A DNA stretch of 6,063 nt from Thalassospiraceae bacterium (GTDB taxonomy: Bacteria; Pseudomonadota; Alphaproteobacteria; Rhodospirillales; Magnetovibrionaceae): the NCBI GenBank assembly GCA_030637205.1, contig DAOVVL010000140.1, positions 1 through 6,063 on the forward strand, written 5' to 3'. A program made the translations under genes and the position numbers. This document shows, in pieces, positions 1 to 4,557 of the stretch (position 1 is its first letter; every line of letters begins with the position of its first letter). The notes below the pieces were generated by a model, which was not told where the DNA came from, searched no databases, and saw only the letters and a list, made by a program, of their open reading frames with translations.

Positions 1-98
1 GCTTCATCCATTGCCTTTTCGTGGGCGAGAAAAAGTTTGCGCGCAATATCGAAATCGCCATCGCCGGCAGCCGGTCGAATTTCAATGGATGGGTCCAT
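1..98 (-). CDS. N-terminus of a probable GNAT-family N-acetyltransferase (partial)
   Basis: Only the first 32 codons are in the window; the rest lies beyond the left edge. The protein begins MDPSIEIRPAAGDGDF and continues with a helix-like stretch containing ARKLFLAHEKAM. A short strand reading 'IRPA', a D/G-rich turn and then an 'I-R-x-LF' helix is the usual opening of GNAT acyl-CoA transferases (beta-1, alpha-1). The ATG at 98 is supported by an AAAGGA Shine-Dalgarno 8 nt upstream. The gene lies 18 bp after the alaX stop on the same strand, so it is probably the third gene of the dehydratase-alaX operon. The acetyl-CoA-binding motif (Q/R-x-x-G-x-G/A) would be further downstream and is not visible, so the substrate and even the family remain provisional. 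Confidence 0.55.
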   Translation of the reverse strand, partial: MDPSIEIRPAAGDGDFDIARKLFLAHEKAMDE

Positions 99-116
99 GG
101 GTTGCGTCCTTTAGCC

Positions 117-821
117 TTAACTTTCAAAACGAATGTTGATGCGGCGGTTTTGTTTGCCTTTGTTTTCGATCTTGCCAATTGTGATCGCACCGATCTCGGC
201 GGTGGACCCGACGTGGGTACCGCCGCACGGTTGCAAATCAACGCCTTCAACGTCAATCACCCGCACCGTGCCCAGCCCCCGCGGCGGCGCCACGGAAAGC
301 GAACGCACCAGTTCGGGGTTGGCTTCCAGTTCGTCATCTGTAATCGATGAAATCAAAACCGGGTGGTCTGCATTGATCAAGGCGTTCAAAGCTTCGCCCA
401 GGGCCTGTTTGTCGGGGCTTTCGGGGATGTTGAAATCGATACGGCTTTTTTCCGCGCCCACCTGTGCGCCGGTGATGGAACCATCAACCAGTGCGCATAA
501 CAAATGCAAAGCCGTGTGCATGCGCATGTGTTTAAAACGCCGTTCCCAATCGATTTCGGCGCTGACGCCATCGCCCACGGCGGGCAGACTAACGCCTTCA
601 GCCAACACATGTTCGATGGTTGCGCCCGCGCCTTTTCGCGCTTCCACCACCGCAAGTTCGGTTCCGTCAGCCAGTCTCAAAGTTCCATGATCGCCGGGCT
701 GGCCGCCGCCGGTTGGATAAAAGACCGTGCGGTCCAGCACCACTGCGCCATTGTTAACAGACACCACCCTGGCCTCGCAGGATTTCAGGTAACTATCAGT
801 GCGAAAAAGTTCTTCAGTCAT
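117..821 (-). CDS. alaX: AlaX-type alanyl-tRNA editing protein (Ser-tRNA(Ala) deacylase)
   Basis: A free-standing homologue of the alanyl-tRNA synthetase editing domain. It hydrolyses Ser-tRNA(Ala), and in some members Gly-tRNA(Ala), in the cytoplasm, so that serine is not built into protein at alanine codons. The 234 residues match the medium-length AlaX-M class. An N-terminal barrel carries PTGGGQPGD (36-44). The zinc-binding catalytic part has HxxxH at His102 and His106 (HTALH) and CGGTH with Cys199 and His203, so all four expected metal ligands are present. I chose the ATG at 821: the product then starts MTEELFRTDSYLKSCEA, typical of the family, with a GGAG motif 10 nt upstream. The frame stays open to an ATG at 860, but that start would overlap the dehydratase stop. 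The gene follows the dehydratase by 22 bp and precedes the GNAT-like gene by 18 bp, which indicates an operon. Confidence 0.93.
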   Translation of the reverse strand: MTEELFRTDSYLKSCEARVVSVNNGAVVLDRTVFYPTGGGQPGDHGTLRLADGTELAVVEARKGAGATIEHVLAEGVSLPAVGDGVSAEIDWERRFKHMRMHTALHLLCALVDGSITGAQVGAEKSRIDFNIPESPDKQALGEALNALINADHPVLISSITDDELEANPELVRSLSVAPPRGLGTVRVIDVEGVDLQPCGGTHVGSTAEIGAITIGKIENKGKQNRRINIRFES

Positions 822-843
822 TTTGACAAGACTCCGATGAAGG

Positions 844-1836
844 CTAGCCGTCAGATGCATCCAGAACGCGGCGAAGCTTGGCGCGGTCCAGGTTGCCGCC
901 AGAAAGGATCAGGCCCACACGTTTGCCTTTCATCGCTTCCTTTTCCTGGATCAACGCCGCCAGCGATACCGCGCCGGCGCCTTCTGCCAGATTATGGGTA
1001 TCAGATAAATAGTGCCCCATGGCAGCCAGAATTTCATCTTCCGAAACCCGCACAATACGCGCCGCGCCTTTGCAGATGGTGGCTACCGCCGTGGCATCGG
1101 GGGCGCGACACGCCACGCCATCGGCCAGGGTATCGGCGGTGTTGGTGGCAACAACTTCGCCTTTTTCAAACGACAGCGCATAGGCCGGCGCATTTTCAGC
1201 CACCACGCCGATGATCTCGGTTTTGAGGCCCATCGCGTCGCGCGCGCAAATCAGGCCGGAAATTCCAGACCCCATGCCGATGGCAACATAAACCGCATCC
1301 AGGTTCTTGATTTCTTCAAACAGTTCGATGGCGTAGGTACCAACGCCGCGCACCAAAGGGGTTTCGTACGGCCCAATCATTTTTAAGGCCCGTTCCCTGG
1401 CAAGATTGATGGTGAATTCCAATGCTTCCTGAAAATCTTCGCCGTGTTCGATCAGTTCTGCGCCCTGCGCTTTGATCGCCGCATTGATTTCAGGATTGTT
1501 GCCAAACGGCACCACGATCACCGCCTTCAGCCCAAGCATTCGCGCGGCATAAGAAATCGATTGGCCGTGATTGCCGCGCGTTGCCGAAATGACACCGTTT
1601 AAATCCGGGTCCAGCGCCTTTAAGCCCGACAACATGACCAAGCCCCCGCGAACCTTGAACGCACCCAGCGGGGTCATGTTTTCGTGTTTGACCCAGACTT
1701 CACAGCCGGTGCGCTGATCCAAAAGCGGCCAGTTATGGGTCGGGGTCGGGCGCATGTGGCGATAAACAATTTCGCGCGCCGCATCAAATTCGCCCAACTG
1801 GACGGTCAACGGCTGGGCTTCAGTGACTTGGTTCAT
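844..1836 (-). CDS. PLP-dependent serine/threonine dehydratase family protein
   Basis: A fold-type-II PLP enzyme of 330 residues. The family deaminates L-threonine or L-serine (some members hydroxyaspartate) to a 2-oxoacid plus ammonia. The Schiff-base lysine is Lys61 in GAFKVRGG; the cofactor-contacting asparagine is Asn89 in ATRGNHGQ; the phosphate-cup glycine loop is GMGSGISG (187-194); the pyridine-side serine is in LSGGN (311-315). There is no C-terminal ACT-like domain, so it resembles the short catabolic enzymes more than the isoleucine-feedback-inhibited IlvA. Differences from textbook enzymes are Ala for Ser in GSFK and GMGSG for GGGGL. The start is ATG 1836 (MNQVTEAQ); an in-frame ATG at 1875 lies inside the terminator loop and is unlikely. 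The Shine-Dalgarno is weak (GAAAGAA). It heads the dehydratase-alaX-GNAT operon. Exact substrate is uncertain. Confidence 0.88.
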   Translation of the reverse strand: MNQVTEAQPLTVQLGEFDAAREIVYRHMRPTPTHNWPLLDQRTGCEVWVKHENMTPLGAFKVRGGLVMLSGLKALDPDLNGVISATRGNHGQSISYAARMLGLKAVIVVPFGNNPEINAAIKAQGAELIEHGEDFQEALEFTINLARERALKMIGPYETPLVRGVGTYAIELFEEIKNLDAVYVAIGMGSGISGLICARDAMGLKTEIIGVVAENAPAYALSFEKGEVVATNTADTLADGVACRAPDATAVATICKGAARIVRVSEDEILAAMGHYLSDTHNLAEGAGAVSLAALIQEKEAMKGKRVGLILSGGNLDRAKLRRVLDASDG

Positions 1837-1850
1837 CGCGGTTCTTTCAT

Positions 1851-1891
1851 CAAAAAACAAACGCCGGGACCACATACTATGGCCCCGGCGT
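1851..1891 (-). terminator. Intrinsic terminator of the DUF1127 gene
   Basis: Read on the minus strand, an 11-bp stem is formed by ACGCCGGGGCC and GGTCCCGGCGT with a 9-nt loop; the single non-Watson-Crick pair is a G-U wobble. It is followed directly by the U-rich tail TTGTTTTTTG. The wobble pairs only on this strand, and only this strand has the T-tract, so the direction is leftward. It lies 29 nt after the DUF1127 stop and ends 14 nt before the dehydratase start codon. Confidence 0.9.
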
Positions 1892-1904
1892 GGGATGCGA
1901 ACAA
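1876..1904 (-). promoter_or_regulatory. Weak candidate promoter for the dehydratase operon, inside the terminator
   Basis: On the minus strand, TTGTTC (1904-1899), a 17-bp spacer and CATAGT (1881-1876, 4/6 to TATAAT) would place initiation near 1869, in the distal arm of the terminator hairpin. A transcript starting there would lack the proximal arm and could not form the terminator. The -35 match is poor (3/6), so this is a hypothesis resting mainly on position: the operon needs some promoter or read-through, and there is little other room. Confidence 0.25.
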
Positions 1905-1920
1905 GTGGGCCTGCATAGGC

Positions 1921-2184
1921 TCAGGCTTGCCAGAAAGGTTTTTCAAGCTCGACGCTCAAGTCAGCGCGATTAAGCCCGATATCGGCCAGCGTGCGGTCGC
2001 TCATATCCGCCAGACGCTGGCGTTCTACGGCACGACGCTGCCAGGTCGTCAGGACCTTCAAGACGTTGCGGCTCACCAGTTTTATCAAGGTTCCACCGTC
2101 CCGTGCCCAGCCTCTCCATGTGAGGGGCGTGGCCGGGAACAATGCAGCTTGTGACATTGTATCAGTACAATATGTTCTAGCCAT
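1921..2184 (-). CDS. DUF1127 domain small protein
   Basis: An 87-residue basic protein whose C-terminal half (about 45-87) is a DUF1127 (YjiS-like) domain: tryptophan at 48, the arginine-rich run WQRRAVERQRL, then LADMSDRTLADIGLNR and the terminal KPFW. The N-terminal 44 residues are not conserved in a way I can recognise, and there is no signal peptide or membrane helix. Work on alphaproteobacterial members links the family to RNA binding, sRNA maturation and stress or phosphate physiology; the role of this one is unknown. The ATG at 2184 has a strong AGGAG 7 nt upstream, and the gene ends in its own terminator, so it is probably a monocistronic, well-translated mRNA. It is divergent from the MocR gene across 76 bp and may be a MocR target (inference). 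A weak -10-like TATTGT lies at 2214-2209, but I cannot assign a convincing -35. Confidence 0.87.
   Translation of the reverse strand: MARTYCTDTMSQAALFPATPLTWRGWARDGGTLIKLVSRNVLKVLTTWQRRAVERQRLADMSDRTLADIGLNRADLSVELEKPFWQA
2156..2171. repeat. 16-bp palindrome in the 5' coding end of the DUF1127 gene
   Basis: ATTGTA-TCAG-TACAAT is a perfect 6-bp inverted repeat with a 4-bp centre, 13-28 bp inside the DUF1127 reading frame. It has the size and symmetry of a dimeric repressor site. Its minus-strand reading contains TGATACAAT, which recurs as CGATACAAT at 2205-2213 and TGATACCAT at 2254-2262 in the adjacent divergent region. Operator function is inferred. Confidence 0.4.
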
Positions 2185-2202
2185 GGGTTTTCTCCTGTTA
2201 AA

Positions 2203-2262
2203 ATCGATACAATAAACCTAATACTTGACAGACAATGGCGTCAATGTAATTATTGATACCAT
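2203..2262 (+). promoter_or_regulatory. Candidate MocR operator: two ATAC(C/A)A-type direct repeats
   Basis: ATCGATACAAT (2203-2213) and ATTGATACCAT (2252-2262) agree at 9 of 11 positions and lie 49 bp apart on the same strand. The right copy contains ATACCA, the hexamer known from the direct-repeat operator of the MocR regulator GabR, and it covers the predicted start site and start codon of this MocR gene. A smaller dyad, TCAAT-N6-ATTGA (2241-2256), spans the -10 box. The arrangement fits autoregulation. The 49-bp spacing is wider than in GabR, so the site is a proposal. Confidence 0.4.
2225..2253 (+). promoter_or_regulatory. Sigma-70-type promoter of the MocR gene
   Basis: A perfect -35 box TTGACA (2225-2230), a 17-bp spacer and AATTAT (2248-2253, 4/6 to TATAAT). 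Initiation 7-8 nt after the -10 would fall at 2260-2261, on the ATG itself. No Shine-Dalgarno precedes that ATG, so a leaderless mRNA is predicted. The frame is open back to the TTG of the -35 box, but the promoter match and the protein N-terminus both argue against translation starting there. Confidence 0.6.
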
Positions 2263-3697
2263 GACAATTTGGACCCCTGATCTAGACCTGCACGGCGGCC
2301 CCAAGTACCGGGCGATTGCCGATGCGATCCTTTCCGACATCCGCAGCGGCGGCCTCCAACCCGGTGAACGCCTGCCCACCCACCGCGATCTGGCGTACCG
2401 GCTGGGCGTGACGGTTGGCACCGTGACCCGTGCGTATTCCGAGGCCGAACGCCGTGGACTGGTTAAAGGCGAGGTTGGGCGTGGCACCTATATCCGCGAT
2501 CCCAACAAGCGCACAGCCAGCGAACATCCTGAACTCAACTTCAATCTTTCGGTTCAAAACCAGTGGGATTCGCTGCAAGACAATACGATTGATTTCAGCC
2601 TTAACCTGCCGGCCAGCGGCTTGGCGGAATCCCACCTGCGCAAAACGCTGGATGCAATTTCACGTTCCAACCAGTTGTCGGCATTGCTGAGCTATGCCCC
2701 CGATCCCGGCCTGCCCAGCCACCGCGCCGCCGGTGCGGCGTGGATTACGGCCACCACGGGTATGGATGTGGATGCGGACAATGTGGTGGTTACCAACGGC
2801 GCCCAACATGCAATGGCGGCAGCCCTGATGGCCGTCATGTTGCCCGGTGATACGTTGTTGAGCGAATGTTTGACCTATCCCGGCCTGAAAACACTGGCGG
2901 GCGATCTGGGGCTGAACATGATCGGCGTCGAAATGGACGAAGAAGGCTTGAGGCCTGATGCCTTTGAAGCGGCCGCCAAACAACACGCGGCCAAAGCGAT
3001 CTACACCATGCCGACATTACAAAACCCGACCGCGCGCACCCAGTCGACTGAGCGGCGCAAAGCAATTGCTGAAATTGCGCGGCGCTATAACGTCATCATC
3101 ATCGAAGACGACGTGATGGGCGCACTTCCCCTTGAGCGTCCCCTACCCTTGAGCACCTTTGCCCCGGAAATCAGTTATTACCTGACGTCACTTTCCAAAT
3201 GCGTGGCGCCGGGCTTGCGGCTCGGCTATCTGGTGCCGCCCGAAGGGATGCATGCAACCGTTGGGGCCATGGTTCGCGACACCTGTCGCATGGCGACACC
3301 GTTGATGGCGGAAATTGGAACCCAGTGGATCGAAAAAGGCATCGCCGAAGAAGTTACAAAAGCACAGCGCAACGAAATTGCGGCACGCCAACGCGTTGTT
3401 GCTGACATTCTAAAAGGCATGGAGTTCGAGCTGGTTGAGGGCGCATTTCATTTCCTGCTGTTTGTGCCGGAACCGTGGCGCGACGAAGACCTGACGTTGG
3501 CGGTCAAGGAAAAGGGCGTGCTGGTATTGCCGATGGCGGCATTTGCCGTGGGCCGTGAAGCCCCCAAACATGCGCTGAGGATTTGTCTGGGCGCGGCGCG
3601 CGATGTATCTGAAGTTGAAAAAGGAATGACCATCCTTTCACAAATCATGCGCGCAGGGTCAGTTGCCACCAACACCGTCGGCATCTCGGTCGTTTAA
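2261..3697 (+). CDS. MocR-family regulator (GntR winged helix fused to an aminotransferase-like domain)
   Basis: A 478-residue cytoplasmic transcription factor. Residues 14-79 are a GntR winged helix (LPTHRDLAYRLGVTVGTVTRAY, then the wing GLVKGEVGRGTYI). From about 110 onward is a fold-type-I PLP aminotransferase-like domain with NPTA (Asn255), the acidic pair in IIIEDDVMG (Asp283/Asp284) and the Schiff-base lysine Lys313 in SLSKCVAPGLRLGY. The PLP-binding residues are intact, so it should bind PLP and sense an amine or amino acid, or PLP itself, rather than run full transamination. The length matches the family. I start it at ATG 2261 (MTIWTPDL, a common MocR opening); TTG at 2225 is the -35 box. 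It is divergent from the DUF1127 gene and convergent with thiD, with 16 bp between stops. An oddity is Met where many relatives have Tyr in EDDVYG. Effector and regulon are unknown. Confidence 0.92.
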   Translation: MTIWTPDLDLHGGPKYRAIADAILSDIRSGGLQPGERLPTHRDLAYRLGVTVGTVTRAYSEAERRGLVKGEVGRGTYIRDPNKRTASEHPELNFNLSVQNQWDSLQDNTIDFSLNLPASGLAESHLRKTLDAISRSNQLSALLSYAPDPGLPSHRAAGAAWITATTGMDVDADNVVVTNGAQHAMAAALMAVMLPGDTLLSECLTYPGLKTLAGDLGLNMIGVEMDEEGLRPDAFEAAAKQHAAKAIYTMPTLQNPTARTQSTERRKAIAEIARRYNVIIIEDDVMGALPLERPLPLSTFAPEISYYLTSLSKCVAPGLRLGYLVPPEGMHATVGAMVRDTCRMATPLMAEIGTQWIEKGIAEEVTKAQRNEIAARQRVVADILKGMEFELVEGAFHFLLFVPEPWRDEDLTLAVKEKGVLVLPMAAFAVGREAPKHALRICLGAARDVSEVEKGMTILSQIMRAGSVATNTVGISVV

Positions 3698-3713
3698 ACT
3701 TATGTCTAATGAA

Positions 3714-4523
3714 TTACCGGCCCTTGAACGGGGCAACTGTGTGGCCGTGGTTCAACGGCCCGTGGCCCTTGCCCAATCGAGGCGCGGTGCGGATGGCCTC
3801 AAACACATAGGCGCGTGCGCGCGCTACTGCGTCTTTCAATTCCATCCCCTGGGCAAGCCCCGTGGCAATGGCCGATGCGGTGGTGCAGCCGGTGCCGTGG
3901 GTGTGGCGCGTATCAATGCGCGCCCCTTCAAATACGCACGGTTCCCCATCGCGCTCAACCAACACATCTGACAGTGTATCGCCCGCCAGATGCCCGCCCT
4001 TCACCAGCACCGCCTTTGGCCCCAGCGCACAAATTGCCGTGGCGGCTTGTTGCATGTGTTCAACAGTTGAAATGGAGATACCGGTAAGCGCCTCGGCTTC
4101 GGGAATGTTGGGCGTCAGCACATCTGCAAGGGGAAGCAGCCGCGATTTCAAGGCATCCAGCGCCTCGCTTTGCAGCAGCGCATGGCCGCCCTTGGCGACC
4201 ATCACCGGGTCCACGACTAATTTAGCATCGGGGGCAAACTCGGCAATGGTTTCGACCACCGCCTCGATCACTTCAGCGCGGTGCAACATGCCGGTCTTGA
4301 TGCAGTCGGCACCGATGTCTGACAGCACGACCGAGATTTGCTGGCGCACGAAATCCGGATCGACTTCAAAGATGGCGTGTACGCCTTCGGTGTTTTGCGC
4401 GGTCAACGCGGTGATCGCGGTGGCACCATAACCGCCCAACGCGGTGACGGTTTTAAGATCGGCCTGAATACCGGCGCCGCCGCCGCTATCGGAACCGGCA
4501 ATGATGAGAACCCGTCCCAACAC
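3714..4523 (-). CDS. thiD: Hydroxymethylpyrimidine/phosphomethylpyrimidine kinase
   Basis: ThiD phosphorylates 4-amino-5-hydroxymethyl-2-methylpyrimidine and then its monophosphate, giving the pyrimidine diphosphate that is joined to the thiazole unit in thiamine synthesis. The 269 residues show the ribokinase-like fold: nucleotide/substrate loop AGSDSGGGAGIQADLK (9-24), Gln43 in LTAQNT at the pyrimidine site, KTGML (76-80), VDPVMV (104-109), TPNIPEAE (137-144), VKGGH (174-178) and the anion-hole motif HGTGCTTASA with Cys213 (209-218). Translation starts at GTG 4523; a perfect AGGAGG stands 7 nt before it, so this start is secure. It follows glmM by 30 bp on the same strand and is probably cotranscribed. 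Some family members also phosphorylate pyridoxal or pyridoxine, which cannot be excluded here. It lacks a fused ThiE domain. Confidence 0.95.
   Translation of the reverse strand: MLGRVLIIAGSDSGGGAGIQADLKTVTALGGYGATAITALTAQNTEGVHAIFEVDPDFVRQQISVVLSDIGADCIKTGMLHRAEVIEAVVETIAEFAPDAKLVVDPVMVAKGGHALLQSEALDALKSRLLPLADVLTPNIPEAEALTGISISTVEHMQQAATAICALGPKAVLVKGGHLAGDTLSDVLVERDGEPCVFEGARIDTRHTHGTGCTTASAIATGLAQGMELKDAVARARAYVFEAIRTAPRLGKGHGPLNHGHTVAPFKGR
3719..3760. repeat. Inverted repeat at the convergent MocR/thiD 3' ends
   Basis: GGCCCTTGAAC (3719-3729) and GTTCAACGGCC (3750-3760) pair at 10 of 11 positions around a 20-nt loop. A competing hairpin, GGCCGT/ACGGCC (3743-3748/3755-3760), uses the same right arm. 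The repeat is inside the last thiD codons and just beyond the MocR stop. No T-tract follows on either strand, so it is not a canonical terminator, though it could slow polymerase or protect 3' ends. Confidence 0.35.
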
Positions 4524-4530
4524 GTTTAGG

Positions 4531-4557
4531 CCTCCTGAAATTAATTTATTAATTCAG
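4531..4557 (-). promoter_or_regulatory. thiD Shine-Dalgarno adjoining an AT-rich hairpin over the glmM stop
   Basis: The Shine-Dalgarno AGGAGG is at 4536-4531. Immediately upstream, CTGAATTAAT (4557-4548) pairs with ATTAATTTCAG (4545-4535) around a 2-nt loop, with one bulged base. The stem contains the glmM TGA (4556-4554) and takes in the first two bases of the Shine-Dalgarno. Ribosomes finishing glmM would open it, so mild translational coupling is plausible. The stem is AU-rich and weak. Confidence 0.4.

Noticed and set aside
133..690. A 185-codon plus-strand open frame opposite alaX.
   Set aside because: The minus strand encodes a complete AlaX with all metal ligands. The plus-strand product is low-complexity, rich in Ser/Pro/Arg, with no recognisable domain and no ribosome site.
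822..860. Upstream ATG at 860 for alaX.
   Set aside because: It would overlap the dehydratase stop, and the extra residues are not family-like. The ATG at 821 has a GGAG and a typical AlaX N-terminus.
1837..1875. Upstream in-frame start (ATG 1875) for the dehydratase.
   Set aside because: It lies in the terminator loop, has no Shine-Dalgarno, and adds 13 residues (MWSRRLFFDERTA) unlike the family N-terminus.
2225..2260. TTG start for the MocR gene, giving a 490-residue protein.
   Set aside because: The TTG is the first half of a perfect TTGACA -35 box, and the MocR-typical MTIWTPDL begins at the ATG at 2261.
3743..3760. GGCCGT/ACGGCC hairpin as an intrinsic terminator for MocR or thiD.
   Set aside because: There is no T-tract after the stem on either strand, and it is inside the thiD coding sequence.
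3862..4431. A 189-codon plus-strand open frame inside thiD.
   Set aside because: It is antisense to the conserved ThiD core. Its Ser/Ala/Thr-rich composition is what a high-GC gene gives when read on the opposite strand.
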